Shown: positions 34,548 through 43,496, counted from the stretch's first letter. The stretch is DNA of 64,000 nt from Paenibacillus mellifer (GCF_023195895.1 NZ_JALPRK010000011.1:62001-126000), one strand, 5' to 3'. Made by a program: numbers and translations. Notes: generated by a model not told the origin, from the sequence alone.

Positions 34548-36218
34548 ATGAGCAGCTTTGTTCGTCATACCGGCCGTTATCGTGAAATTGCCATGGCGCT
34601 TGGGCGTCATGGCTTTGGCTATTTAGCCGAAGAAGTAGGGCTGACCCGGCTCATTCGGCTGCCGCTGCGCCGACTGCGTAAGTCTGAACCGAGCTCCCGG
34701 ACCTTGGCCGAACGGATCCGGTTAGTACTGGAAGAGCTAGGCCCTACCTTCGTTAAGGTGGGACAGCTGGCAAGTACACGTTCGGATTTGCTGCCGGAGG
34801 CGATTATTCAAGAGCTCGTCAAGCTACAGGATCAGGTGCCGCCTTTTCCGGCGGAGGAGGCCCGCCGGATTCTGGAGGCGGAATTGCACCAGCCGCTGAC
34901 GGAGTTGTTCCAGGGCTTCGATGAAACCCCGCTGGCCGCCGCCTCCATTGGCCAGGTGCACCGGGCTCGATTGACGACGGGCGAGCGGGTTGCGATCAAG
35001 ATCCAGCGGCCCGAGATCGTGCCGGTCATCGAGCTGGACCTCGACATTTTGCAGCACCTGACGATGCTGGCAAACAAACGCTGGGCCTGGGTCTCCCGGT
35101 TTCAAATTCCGCAGATGGTCGAAGAATTCGCAAGGTCGATCCGCGCGGAGCTGGATTATAGCTTCGAGGGCCGGAATATGGAGAAGATACGCCGGCAATT
35201 TAAGGCGGAGGAAGGCATATATATTCCCGGGGTGCATTGGCCCCTGACAACCTCCCGCGTGTTGACGATGGACTTCGTGGAGGGGGAGCATTTGAACCGT
35301 TTGCTGGCGATCGATGAGTTGGGATACGACCGCAAGGAGCTGGCGGAGCGATTGGTAAACGCGCTGCTTCGGCAAATTTTCGAGGGAGGCTTCTTCCACG
35401 CAGACCCTCACCCCGGCAACCTGCTGGTGACCCGCGAGGGCGAACTTGCCTTCATCGACTTCGGGATGGTCGGGCGTCTTAGCAGCGAGATGAAGGACCA
35501 TTTATCTTCGCTGGTGATCGCCTTGATGCGGCGAAGCACTGAGGGGATGGTGCGGGCGGTTCTGCGTATGGGCCTCGTCGGAGATGATGCCGATACCGCA
35601 GGGTTGCGTCAGGACCTGGAACGGCTTCGCGAACGCTATTATGACATCCCGTTTGCGGAGATTCAGATCGGGCAGGCGCTTCAGGATCTGTTTGCCACGG
35701 CTCAGAAGCATCAAGTTGTACTGCCCGCAGACCTCTTATTGCTGGGCAAAGCGCTTTTAACCGTCGAAGGGGTGGCGCTGGCGCTCGACCCTGACCTCCG
35801 TATTCTCGATTTGGCGGAGCCCTTTGGGCGCAAGCTGCTGCGGGAGAAATACGCCGCACGTCGGCTTGGTAAGAAGCTGTTTGACGAGGCCGCAGAGCTG
35901 ACGGATTCGCTGGTTGATCTTCCGCATCAGGTGCGTAAGTTATCTAGTACGCTGGCCCGAGGCAAGCTAAAGATGGACATGAACGTACCGGAGATGGAGC
36001 AGTTTCTCCGCAAGCTGGACCAGATCAGTAACCGTTTATCGTTCAGCATTGTGTTGCTGGCGTTCAGCATTATTATGGTCGGACTAATTATCGGCTCCTC
36101 TCTTGCACGCATGCCCACTCTGCTCTGGGACATTCCGGCGATCGAGATCGGCTTTATCGTTGCAACGCTGATGTTCTTGTGGCTGCTCTTTTCCATCTTC
36201 CGTTCGGGAAGATTCTAA
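34548..36218 (+). CDS. UbiB/AarF/ABC1 family atypical kinase
   Basis: 556 residues. The diagnostic KxGQ motif appears as GPTFVKVGQLASTRSDLLP (residues 65-83), the A-rich nucleotide loop as AAASIGQVHRARL, and the catalytic region as FFHADPHPGNLLV followed by AFIDFGMVGRLS. Two membrane helices lie at the C-terminus (residues 500-550). UbiB proteins have ATPase activity and support isoprenoid-quinone synthesis or lipid homeostasis. Menaquinone is the probable quinone in this organism, so the exact client is inference. It is coupled to the small phasin-like gene 3 bp upstream. Confidence 0.9.
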   Translation: MSSFVRHTGRYREIAMALGRHGFGYLAEEVGLTRLIRLPLRRLRKSEPSSRTLAERIRLVLEELGPTFVKVGQLASTRSDLLPEAIIQELVKLQDQVPPFPAEEARRILEAELHQPLTELFQGFDETPLAAASIGQVHRARLTTGERVAIKIQRPEIVPVIELDLDILQHLTMLANKRWAWVSRFQIPQMVEEFARSIRAELDYSFEGRNMEKIRRQFKAEEGIYIPGVHWPLTTSRVLTMDFVEGEHLNRLLAIDELGYDRKELAERLVNALLRQIFEGGFFHADPHPGNLLVTREGELAFIDFGMVGRLSSEMKDHLSSLVIALMRRSTEGMVRAVLRMGLVGDDADTAGLRQDLERLRERYYDIPFAEIQIGQALQDLFATAQKHQVVLPADLLLLGKALLTVEGVALALDPDLRILDLAEPFGRKLLREKYAARRLGKKLFDEAAELTDSLVDLPHQVRKLSSTLARGKLKMDMNVPEMEQFLRKLDQISNRLSFSIVLLAFSIIMVGLIIGSSLARMPTLLWDIPAIEIGFIVATLMFLWLLFSIFRSGRF

Positions 36219-36263
36219 CGATGTGTTACAATAAGGAAGCTGAAGAATATGAGGTGAAACCTG

Positions 36264-37712
36264 TTGACAACTTTTGAAAATTTAAATGTATCGCCCATCC
36301 TGCTTCGCAAACTGCAGGGACAAGGGATTGTAACTCCGACACCGGTGCAGGCTGCTGCGATTCCCGTACTGCAGTCAGGCGAAGACGCCATCGTGCAGGC
36401 GCAGACCGGTACGGGCAAGACGCTGGCGTTTCTGCTTCCGATCCTGGAGAAAATCCGCCCTGATCGCACCGAGGCGCAGGCGTTGATTATTACCCCGACG
36501 CGGGAGCTGGCGATTCAAATTACCGCGGAAGCCCGCAAGCTGGCGGAGGCCCGTGAGGGATTATCCGTGTTGGCCGCATACGGCGGCCAGGACGTGGAGC
36601 GGCAGCTGCGCAAGCTGAAGAATGGCACGCAGCTGGTCATCGGCACGCCAGGCCGGCTGCTCGATCATTTGCGTCGAGGTTCCCTGAAGCTGGGCGCGGT
36701 CCGCATGCTGGTGCTGGATGAAGCCGACCAAATGCTGCATATGGGCTTCTTGGCCGAGGTGGAGGAGATCATTTCGCTCGTTCCGCGCAGCCGCCAGACG
36801 ATGTTGTTCTCGGCGACGATGCCGGACAATGTGAAGCGCTTGGCCAAGACCTACATGGACAAGCCGCGCGACATTCGGATCGCCGAAACCTCGCGTGTCA
36901 CGCTGGACAGCATCCGGCAGATCCTCGTGGAGTGCACGGATCGGACCAAGCAGAGCGCGTTGATCGAGACGATCCGCAGCCAGCGGCCTTATCTGGCCGT
37001 GATCTTCTGCCGCACGAAACGCCGGGCGAGCACGCTGAACGAGGCGCTGCAGGCCGCGGGCTTCCAGTCGGACGAGCTGCACGGCGACTTGTCGCAGGCG
37101 AAGCGCGAGCAGGTCATGCGCGCGTTCCGCGACGCGAAGCTGGAGCTCCTCGTCGCGACGGACGTCGCGGCGCGCGGGATTGACGTGGAAGGCGTCACCC
37201 ACGTCTTCAATTACGATATTCCGCACGATGTGGACAGCTACATCCACCGCATCGGGCGGACGGGCCGCGCCGGAGAGAAAGGCGTGGCCATCACGTTCGC
37301 GGCGCCGAAAGATCTGGAGGCGCTGCGTCAGATCGAGCGGGGCATCGGCCGCAAGCTGGAGCGGCAGCGATACGAGAAGAGAGGCGCCGGTCCGGGCGCC
37401 GAGAAGATCGTCGCCGTAGGCCGCACCGGTACGGGTGCGGACAAGGCGGGGGGCCAGGGCCGCCGCAGCCGCGACGAGCGCGGCGGTGCACAGCGGCCCA
37501 CCGGCCGCCGCAGCGATGCGGGCGGCGGCCGGGGCCGCTCGGCCGGCAACGCAGGCGCGCCGGCCAAAGGAGGCCGCGGCGCGGGCAGCCGCCGCGGCGA
37601 TGACGCGCGCGCTCAGCGCGGCTCCGCCGGAGGCGCCTCGCGCGCGCAAGGGCCGGACCGCCGCGGACAAAGCGAACGCGGCGGCGGAGGGCGCGGGCGC
37701 CGGGGGCGGTAG
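36264..37712 (+). CDS. DEAD-box RNA helicase with Arg/Gly-rich tail
   Basis: 482 residues from TTG 36264 (GAGGTG upstream). All helicase motifs are present: Q motif TPTPVQAAAIP, Walker A AQTGTGKT, PTRELAIQ, DEAD as VLDEADQML, SATMP, ATDVAARGID and HRIGRTGRAG. From residue 390 the protein is a low-complexity RG/GG-rich tail (GGQGRRSRDERGGAQRPTGRRS...GGGGRGRRGR) encoded by about 270 bp of very GC-rich DNA. Such tails bind RNA non-specifically and suit ribosome assembly or cold-shock helicases. The high GC creates long false frames on the opposite strand. Confidence 0.93.
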   Translation: MTTFENLNVSPILLRKLQGQGIVTPTPVQAAAIPVLQSGEDAIVQAQTGTGKTLAFLLPILEKIRPDRTEAQALIITPTRELAIQITAEARKLAEAREGLSVLAAYGGQDVERQLRKLKNGTQLVIGTPGRLLDHLRRGSLKLGAVRMLVLDEADQMLHMGFLAEVEEIISLVPRSRQTMLFSATMPDNVKRLAKTYMDKPRDIRIAETSRVTLDSIRQILVECTDRTKQSALIETIRSQRPYLAVIFCRTKRRASTLNEALQAAGFQSDELHGDLSQAKREQVMRAFRDAKLELLVATDVAARGIDVEGVTHVFNYDIPHDVDSYIHRIGRTGRAGEKGVAITFAAPKDLEALRQIERGIGRKLERQRYEKRGAGPGAEKIVAVGRTGTGADKAGGQGRRSRDERGGAQRPTGRRSDAGGGRGRSAGNAGAPAKGGRGAGSRRGDDARAQRGSAGGASRAQGPDRRGQSERGGGGRGRRGR

Positions 37713-37846
37713 CCGGCGCCCCCGCTATTTTCCATGTAACTTCTTGCTGGCCTAATGCGTTTAAAAGGATAGGATCAAAGATCAACATACAGAGGTTGCC
37801 TCATGCTGGGTCATGACAGGGCACCCGCGATAGGGGAGGAACCAGG

Positions 37847-38743
37847 ATGTACAGCAAGAAAGGCGCGGTTACCGCGGCGGTTGCGCTGATGGTGGCGGCA
37901 ATTGTGTTCGCAGGCTGCGGCAATCAAGCGGACAATACTCCGCAGACGCCGGTTCAGAACGGCACGAACGCGGCTGACTCGAACGCCAGTCCAGGGAATA
38001 ACGCCGTTAACGATGGGGGCGCCAAGGACGATCAGGCGACGGATGGGAATAATGCAGCAACCGGCGGCAATGCCGAAACCGGGGATTCTGCCAATCCAGC
38101 TCCGGACTCTGAAGGTTCGGATACCGGCAGCAGCGGAGGGGACCGCGCGGCCATGGCCGACCCGCAGAGCGTTGCGGTGCTGATCAATAAGCAATTCGCG
38201 CTTCCGGAAGAATATGAGCCGAAGGATTTGGTTTATCCAGACGTTCGATTCACGTTTAAGGACAAGATTGAGAAACGCATGATGCGCAAAGAGGCGGCTG
38301 CGGCGCTCGAGGAGCTGTTTGAAGGAGCCGAGAAAGATGGCATCTACCTGGCAGGCGTGTCGGCATACCGTTCGCACCGTACGCAAACGGCGCTGTTTAA
38401 CCGTTATGTGGAGAAGGATGGCGAGGAAGTGGCCAAGACCTACAGCGCGGTGCCAGGCCATAGCGAGCATGAGACAGGGCTGGCCATTGACGTCTCGGGC
38501 AGCGACGGCAAATGCGCGGCAGAAAGCTGCTTCGGCGACACGAAGGAAGCTGCCTGGTTAGCGGACCATGTGACCGAATACGGTTTTATCATTCGTTATC
38601 CGGAAGGGAAGGAAGACATTACCGGCTATAAATATGAGCCATGGCACCTACGCTATGTTGGGAATGAAATCGCTGCAGATATCGGGGAACGGAACATCAC
38701 GTTGGAAGAATATTATGATGCCGTGCCGGTTTCGGGCCAGTAA
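37847..38743 (+). CDS. VanY-type D-alanyl-D-alanine carboxypeptidase lipoprotein (M15B)
   Basis: 298 residues. Lipoprotein signal (AALMVAAIVFAGCGNQADN), then a disordered Asn/Asp/Gly/Ala-rich linker (residues 27-105), then the M15 catalytic domain. Zinc and catalytic residues are visible in PGHSEHETGLAIDVS and in the later YEPWHLRYVG. It removes the terminal D-alanine from peptidoglycan stem peptides, outside the membrane. There is no vanA/vanH-type cluster nearby, so this is a housekeeping or remodelling enzyme rather than evidence of glycopeptide resistance. A strong terminator follows. Confidence 0.9.
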   Translation: MYSKKGAVTAAVALMVAAIVFAGCGNQADNTPQTPVQNGTNAADSNASPGNNAVNDGGAKDDQATDGNNAATGGNAETGDSANPAPDSEGSDTGSSGGDRAAMADPQSVAVLINKQFALPEEYEPKDLVYPDVRFTFKDKIEKRMMRKEAAAALEELFEGAEKDGIYLAGVSAYRSHRTQTALFNRYVEKDGEEVAKTYSAVPGHSEHETGLAIDVSGSDGKCAAESCFGDTKEAAWLADHVTEYGFIIRYPEGKEDITGYKYEPWHLRYVGNEIAADIGERNITLEEYYDAVPVSGQ

Positions 38744-38776
38744 TTTCTTACACCGCCCGGGCCGTAGGTATAAAGG

Positions 38777-38806
38777 AAAAGACGCCTGTGGGCGTCTTTT
38801 TTTGCT
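38777..38806 (+). terminator. Terminator after the carboxypeptidase gene
   Basis: AAAAGACGCC (38777-38786) pairs with GGCGTCTTTT (38791-38800), with a seven-T tract that begins inside the 3' arm. Confidence 0.85.
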
Positions 38807-38843
38807 TTTTTGAGCAGGCGATCCACCAGACTTAAATTAACAG

Positions 38844-38873
38844 TTGACATATGATAATGATTATCAGTATCTT
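38844..38873 (+). promoter_or_regulatory. Promoter with perfect Fur box
   Basis: TGATAATGATTATCA (38852-38866) is a perfect 7-1-7 Fur box. It lies between -35 TTGACA (38844-38849) and a weak -10 (TATCTT, 38868-38873), so Fur-Fe would block RNA polymerase. The downstream genes are an iron-siderophore ATPase and an FhuF-like reductase. Confidence 0.88.
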
Positions 38874-38981
38874 TAAGATGATGAAATTTAAATGAAATTA
38901 AGATGAAGCCGTTATTCGGACTCTTTTTTTGATGATACATTTGACAGGTTTATTCAGTTGGACACGGAAAGGAAGAGTGCC

Positions 38982-39845
38982 ATGGTCTCCTTAAAAACTT
39001 CACATCTGGACATTGCCTATGAGGATCGTCTGATTGTTGAAGACTTGAATATTTCAATTCCCGAGGGGAAAATCACGGCGTTGGTCGGAGCGAACGGTTC
39101 CGGTAAATCGACGGTCTTGAAAACAATGGCTCGGATTCTTCAGCCGCAGTCCGGCAGCGTACTGCTGAACGGCAAGTCGATTCATAAGCAGTCTACCCGG
39201 GAAGTAGCCAAACAATTGGCCATCCTTCCGCAGAACCCAACCGCCCCGGAAGGGCTTACGGTTTATGAGCTTGTGTCTTATGGACGTTTTCCGCATCAAA
39301 AAGGGTTCGGTGGTCTGAAGTCACAGGACCGGAATATCGTGGATTGGGCGATTGAAGCAACTCGCATGGGCGAATTCAGCGATCGCGCCCTGGAGCAGCT
39401 GTCCGGTGGTCAACGGCAGCGGGCCTGGATTGCGATGGCGCTTGCGCAGGAGACGGATATCCTGTTCCTCGACGAACCTACAACGTTCCTGGATATGGCG
39501 CATCAACTGGAAGTGCTGCAACTGCTCGAGGAGCTGAACGCCACTTCGAATCGGACAATCGTAATGGTGGTCCATGATTTGAACCATGCCGCCCGCTACG
39601 CCCATTACATGATCGCGATTAAGCAAGGCCAGGCGGTGGCTACCGGTACGCCGGAAGAAGTCGTGACATCGCCAGTGCTGCGCGATGTGTTCGGAATTGA
39701 GGCGGATATCGTCACCGATCCCCGGAGCGGCGTGCCGCTTTGTCTTCCTTACGAGCTATACCGGGCGGCATCCGAAGGCAAAGTCCGCAAAGGCAAAAAT
39801 GACGGACCTGAAGAGGCTTCGCCTAAAGTGGTCTCGTTTCTATAG
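38982..39845 (+). CDS. Iron-siderophore ABC transporter ATP-binding protein (FecE/YusV-like)
   Basis: 287 residues from ATG 38982 (AAGGAAGAG upstream). ABC ATPase of the FepC/FecE group: Walker A GANGSGKST, Q loop LPQNP, signature LSGGQRQRAWIAMALAQ, Walker B ILFLDEPTTFLDMAHQ and switch VVHDLNHAARY. It powers import of ferric siderophores by partner permeases. No permease or binding protein gene is adjacent, so it probably serves transporters encoded elsewhere, as the orphan ATPase YusV does in B. subtilis. A perfect Fur box controls it. The FhuF-like gene starts 14 bp downstream. Confidence 0.9.
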   Translation: MVSLKTSHLDIAYEDRLIVEDLNISIPEGKITALVGANGSGKSTVLKTMARILQPQSGSVLLNGKSIHKQSTREVAKQLAILPQNPTAPEGLTVYELVSYGRFPHQKGFGGLKSQDRNIVDWAIEATRMGEFSDRALEQLSGGQRQRAWIAMALAQETDILFLDEPTTFLDMAHQLEVLQLLEELNATSNRTIVMVVHDLNHAARYAHYMIAIKQGQAVATGTPEEVVTSPVLRDVFGIEADIVTDPRSGVPLCLPYELYRAASEGKVRKGKNDGPEEASPKVVSFL

Positions 39846-39859
39846 TGGAGGACCCCAAT

Positions 39860-40663
39860 ATGAATATGGATTATCAGTTGCTGGAGCAGCAATTGGGGAT
39901 CGTCACGCAGAACCGGACGGATGCGCTGTTCACGATACCGGCAGCGAAGCTGTTGGATCGTGCGCAACTGATTTCTTTTTTGGAATTGTATCAGGAGAAG
40001 ATCAAAGGCCTTGACCTTCAGGTATCGGCAACTTATTTTGCTACAAGCTGGCGGGTCGTGTGTGCGGCACTGCAGTATATGGTGTCCATAACATCAAGCA
40101 GGCTTCAATTTACGCTGGAAAATATAACGATTCAGCTCGTGATGGTGAACGGTTTTCCTTGGGTTTATTTTGTGCTGAATGATAATGCGGAACAACCCTG
40201 GCCCGCGGGGGATCGTTCGTTATGGAGCGGAGTCGAGCTCCGTCGTTTTTACGGGGAGGTGCTTCGTCCAGTCATGGAGAGCATCGCCGCGGTGTCAGGA
40301 CTACCAGTCGCCCAATTATGGGGACAATTGCCGCTCGGCGTTCAATTTTACGTCGGCGCCATCGCTGGCCGCCTGGAGGATGAAGCCCTACGTTCCCGGC
40401 TGATGGAGGATTACGAGCTCGTTAAGCAAATGTCGGCAGAGGAGTTTGGCCTGAAACGCAACCCTTATCAGATCAAGGAAGTGTTGCTGGATGATCCTTA
40501 CCGTCCGGGAGAGAAGTCGGCGATGAAGCCAACTTGTTGTCTCGCTTACCGAACGGAGACGGGCCATGGCTACTGTTACGGATGTCCTAAGCTCTCCAAG
40601 TCAGAGCGGGAGGCCAAATACGCCGAGATTCGGAAGCAACTAACCTCAGCCCAAGCGCAGTAA
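39860..40663 (+). CDS. FhuF-like ferric-siderophore reductase, [2Fe-2S]
   Basis: 267 residues from ATG 39860 (GTGGAGGA upstream), with the FhuF/IucA-iron transporter C-terminal motif: cysteines at about 226, 227, 239 and 242 (TCCLAYRTETGHGYCYGCP), spaced C-C-x11-C-x2-C, which bind the [2Fe-2S] cluster of FhuF. The N-terminal 200 residues match the poorly conserved FhuF body. It would reduce Fe(III) in the cytosol to release it from the imported siderophore. It is in a two-gene Fur-regulated operon with the ATPase, which makes functional sense. A long-stem terminator follows. Confidence 0.85.
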   Translation: MNMDYQLLEQQLGIVTQNRTDALFTIPAAKLLDRAQLISFLELYQEKIKGLDLQVSATYFATSWRVVCAALQYMVSITSSRLQFTLENITIQLVMVNGFPWVYFVLNDNAEQPWPAGDRSLWSGVELRRFYGEVLRPVMESIAAVSGLPVAQLWGQLPLGVQFYVGAIAGRLEDEALRSRLMEDYELVKQMSAEEFGLKRNPYQIKEVLLDDPYRPGEKSAMKPTCCLAYRTETGHGYCYGCPKLSKSEREAKYAEIRKQLTSAQAQ

Positions 40664-40702
40664 TTCGCTGGATAGTGATTACATATGATTCTTTACGATA
40701 GC

Positions 40703-40754
40703 AAGCACCTGGCAGACCTGAGATCGTTCAGGGGTTCTGGCCAGGTGCTTTTTA
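40703..40754 (+). terminator. Terminator after the siderophore operon
   Basis: AGCACCTGG (40704-40712) pairs with CCAGGTGCT (40741-40749) around an internal loop with a further small stem; five T follow. Confidence 0.75.
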
Positions 40755-40853
40755 CTTCCTAAATGATTTCCTCAACCTACCTGCTTAGCCTTCCAAGCTG
40801 CCGGGAACTCTATAGTTCAAATTGTGAAATTTTAAAAAAAATCTTCCCACCCC

Positions 40854-40941
40854 TTGCAATGTGAAAAATGTCACACTATAATAAGAACTATGAGGTGAAA
40901 CATTTCACAATTGTCTAGATAAATAAGTGATGAATTTCACA
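40854..40941 (+). promoter_or_regulatory. nox promoter with three Rex/FNR-type palindromes
   Basis: -35 TTGCAA (40854-40859), 17-bp spacer and -10 TATAAT (40877-40882). TGTGAAAAATGTCACA (40860-40875) fills the spacer; GGTGAAACATTTCACA (40894-40909) and AGTGATGAATTTCACA (40926-40941) follow downstream. All fit TGTGA-N6-TCACA, and the second also fits the Rex operator TTGTGAA-N4-TTCACAA on its right half. Overlap with the promoter predicts repression. A half-site (ATTGTGAAAT, 40821-40830) lies further up. Confidence 0.8.
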
Positions 40942-41001
40942 AAAGATGAATTAATTATGACAAACTACAAACAAGCAATGACTTTGGAGGAGGAAGAAAT
41001 C

Positions 41002-42363
41002 ATGAAAGTAGCAGTTATCGGATGTACCCATGCAGGCACGGCAGCGATTGTTAATACAGCAAAACTTTACCCAGACGCGGAAATTACGGTCTATGAACGG
41101 AATGACAATATCTCTTTCCTGTCGTGTGGCATCGCCTTATATGTTGGGGGAATGGTTGAGGATCCGCAGGGATTGTTTTACTCCTCGCCTCAGCAATTAG
41201 CTGAACTTGGTGTCAATACGAAGATGCGGCATGAGGTGGTGTCGGTCGATACGGATGCTAAAACACTTCAAGCCCGTAACCTGGAGACCGGCGAGGTGTT
41301 CGGAGATACTTTCGACAAGCTGATCGTGACGACTGGGTCGTGGCCAATTGTACCGAAGTTCGAGGGAAGCGAGCTGGATAACATCGTACTCTCGAAAAAC
41401 TTCAACCACTCCAACACGATCATTGAAAAAGCGCAGCAAGCAAACCACATCGTAGTGGTTGGAGCCGGCTACATCGGCGTAGAATTGGTTGAAGCGTTCC
41501 AATTGAATGGCAAGCAAGTAACGCTGATTGATGCGGAGGACCGCATTTTGAGCAAATACCTTGATCCGGAGTACACGGATAAGATCGAGCAATCGCTCCG
41601 TGAACATGGTATCGAGTTAGCCTTGGGCCAAAAGGTCACACGTTTCGAAGGCGAGAATGGCAAAGTGACTAAAGTGATCACTGACAAAGGCACTTACGCG
41701 GCAGATCTCGTAATTATGTGTATCGGGTTCCGTCCAAACACGGATCTGTTGAAAGGGCAAGTCGACATGCTGGGCAACGGTGCGATCGTCGTAGACGAAT
41801 ACATGCGTACTAGTAAATCGGACGTTTATGCGGCGGGAGACAGCTGCGCGGTATTCTACAATCCAACAAGCAAACATGCATATATCCCGCTGGCCACGAA
41901 CGCCGTTCGCATGGGGACGTTGGTCGCACGTAACCTGGTAGCGCCAACCGTGAAATATATGGGCACCCAAGGCACTTCGGGAATAAAGATTTACGAGGAT
42001 AATATCGCAGGCACCGGGTTGACGGAAACGGCAGCGAAGGATGCCGGGCTGGACGCCGAAGCGGTATTGATTACCGATAACTACCGGCCGGAATTTATGC
42101 CGACCCACGAACCGGTCATGCTAAAGGTGGTCTATGAGAAGAATACCCGCCGAATTCTTGGTGCGCAAATCATGTCGAAGGTGGATCTGACCCAATCGAT
42201 CAATACGATCTCGGTGTGCATCCAAAACAGCATGAAAATGGAAGAGCTCGCCTTCGTCGATTTCTTCTTCCAGCCGCATTACAACAAACCGTGGAATTTC
42301 CTGAACAGCGCTGGTTTAGGGGCTCTGCCGGAAGTTCCGCAGCGGGAGACCGCTCACGTTTAA
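41002..42363 (+). CDS. nox: NADH oxidase, water-forming type (CoA-disulfide reductase family)
   Basis: 453 residues from ATG 41002, chosen because GGAGGAGGAAG precedes it and the protein then starts MKVAVIGCTHAGTAA as in the family; the in-frame GTG at 40927 sits inside an operator. FAD-binding GCTHAGTAA, redox-active Cys42 in SFLSCGIALYVGG, NAD-binding VVGAGYIGVELVEAF and the YMGTQGTSG and NYRPEFMP segments match lactic-acid-bacterial NOX. It oxidises NADH with oxygen, regenerating NAD+ and removing oxygen. Three Rex/FNR-type operators cover the promoter, which fits control by NADH/NAD+ or oxygen. Hydrogen-peroxide-forming or CoA-disulfide activity cannot be excluded by sequence. Confidence 0.88.
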   Translation: MKVAVIGCTHAGTAAIVNTAKLYPDAEITVYERNDNISFLSCGIALYVGGMVEDPQGLFYSSPQQLAELGVNTKMRHEVVSVDTDAKTLQARNLETGEVFGDTFDKLIVTTGSWPIVPKFEGSELDNIVLSKNFNHSNTIIEKAQQANHIVVVGAGYIGVELVEAFQLNGKQVTLIDAEDRILSKYLDPEYTDKIEQSLREHGIELALGQKVTRFEGENGKVTKVITDKGTYAADLVIMCIGFRPNTDLLKGQVDMLGNGAIVVDEYMRTSKSDVYAAGDSCAVFYNPTSKHAYIPLATNAVRMGTLVARNLVAPTVKYMGTQGTSGIKIYEDNIAGTGLTETAAKDAGLDAEAVLITDNYRPEFMPTHEPVMLKVVYEKNTRRILGAQIMSKVDLTQSINTISVCIQNSMKMEELAFVDFFFQPHYNKPWNFLNSAGLGALPEVPQRETAHV

Positions 42364-42399
42364 TGGCAACGATGCAGATGTAAGAATCCAACTTTCCAG

Positions 42400-42437
42400 C
42401 CGGTCAAACGGGGCGTTCGCCTCTTTGGCCGGTTTTT
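42400..42437 (+). terminator. Terminator after nox
   Basis: CCGGTCAAA (42400-42408) pairs with TTTGGCCGG (42424-42432), with one mismatch, followed by five T. Confidence 0.7.
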
Positions 42438-42444
42438 CAGTTTG

Positions 42445-42520
42445 ATGTGAAATATTTCACCATATGAAAACGTTATCGTGATCTATGTTACTTATCCGAG
42501 ATAAACCGTCACGCTACAAT
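42445..42520 (+). promoter_or_regulatory. Rex/FNR-type operator and probable promoter of the formate/nitrite transporter
   Basis: GTGAAATATTTCAC (42447-42460) is a perfect 14-bp palindrome matching the core of a Rex operator and also TGTGA-N6-TCACC. A -10-like TACAAT lies at 42515-42520, with no clear -35. The palindrome would be about 70 bp upstream of the start of transcription. Confidence 0.65.
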
Positions 42521-42590
42521 AGACACGGATCAAAGGATCAGGTAAGGATGACATGCAACAAGTCAAGCTACTTAAAAAGGAGACTGGATC

Positions 42591-43436
42591 ATGGCTTACT
42601 ATAAACCTGCGCAAATTGCCGAAGTTACTGTAGAGAATGGCATCAAAAAAGCGCATAATCCATTGCTGACTGTACTCATTCTCGGTTTTTTGGGAGGGGC
42701 GTTCATAGCGCTCGGCTTTCTGCTCGATATTCGCGTCATTAGTAGCGCTCCGGCGGAGTGGGGAAGCTTCGCTACCTTCATCGGCGCCGCTGTGTTTCCA
42801 ATCGGTCTGATTCTCGTGTTATTGGCCGGCGGGGAGCTCTTGACCGGCAATATGATGGCCGTACCGCTGGCACGGATGGCGGGGCGCATTTCCACGGGGG
42901 AAATGTTGAAGAACCTCATCCTCATTACCTTAAGCAATTTTGTTGGCGCTTTGTTCGTCGCCTACTTTTTTGGCCATGTGGTCGGTTTGACGGCCAGCGG
43001 CCCTTATCTCGAAAAACTGGTTGATATGGCCGGTCACAAGCTGGACGATAACTTCTTGCAGGCATTTGTGTCCGGGATTGGTTGTAACTGGCTGGTTGCG
43101 TTGGCGGTATGGCTATCGTACGGCGCAGACAATATGAGTGGTAAAATTCTTGGCATCTGGTTCCCGACAATGGCCTTCGTCGCCATCGGCTTCCAGCACG
43201 TGGTCGCCAACATGTTCCTGATTCCAGCGGCCATTTTTGAAGGCTATTATTCTTGGGGCGAGTACTTGAAGAACTTTGTTCCGGTTTGGCTGGGCAACTT
43301 GACCGGCGGCGCCATCTTCGTAGCCGCAGCGTATTGGACCGCCTATTTGAAGGACAAAGGACAAACAGCCGCAGCCGCTCCAGCTACCGAGCATGCTGCC
43401 ACAACTTCACACGCAACGGTAAGCAAAACTATATAA
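42591..43436 (+). CDS. Formate/nitrite transporter (FNT family)
   Basis: 281 residues, six membrane helices. Family features include the N-terminal AEVTVENGIKKAHNPLLT, LLAGGELLTGNMMAVPLA and the C-terminal helix region with GIWFPTMAFVAIGFQHVVANMF. FNT proteins are pentameric channels for formate, nitrite or hydrosulfide across the cytoplasmic membrane. AAAAAGGAG precedes the ATG. It follows nox and shares the same kind of upstream palindrome, so both belong to an anaerobic/redox regulon. Substrate cannot be fixed; nearby molybdoenzyme genes make formate or nitrite both reasonable. Confidence 0.9.
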   Translation: MAYYKPAQIAEVTVENGIKKAHNPLLTVLILGFLGGAFIALGFLLDIRVISSAPAEWGSFATFIGAAVFPIGLILVLLAGGELLTGNMMAVPLARMAGRISTGEMLKNLILITLSNFVGALFVAYFFGHVVGLTASGPYLEKLVDMAGHKLDDNFLQAFVSGIGCNWLVALAVWLSYGADNMSGKILGIWFPTMAFVAIGFQHVVANMFLIPAAIFEGYYSWGEYLKNFVPVWLGNLTGGAIFVAAAYWTAYLKDKGQTAAAAPATEHAATTSHATVSKTI

Positions 43437-43463
43437 CGCGAAAAGTACTCAACAGGCCTTTTT

Positions 43464-43496
43464 AACTGCTTCTCCATTTGGAGGAGCAGTTTTTTT
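43464..43496 (+). terminator. Terminator after the FNT gene
   Basis: AACTGCTTCTCC (43464-43475) pairs with GGAGGAGCAGTT (43480-43491), with one mismatch, followed by T to 43496. Confidence 0.8.

Noticed and set aside
34824..35501. 225-codon minus-strand frame inside the UbiB-family gene
   Set aside because: Antisense shadow; the plus strand carries the conserved kinase motifs.
36561..37670. 369-codon open frame opposite the DEAD-box helicase
   Set aside because: Product of high GC. The plus-strand frame has all helicase motifs, and the minus-strand translation is Ala/Arg-rich with no domain.
37847..38743. Evidence for glycopeptide resistance from the VanY-like protein
   Set aside because: No vanR/S, vanH, vanA or vanX-type genes are nearby; single VanY-like carboxypeptidases are common housekeeping enzymes.
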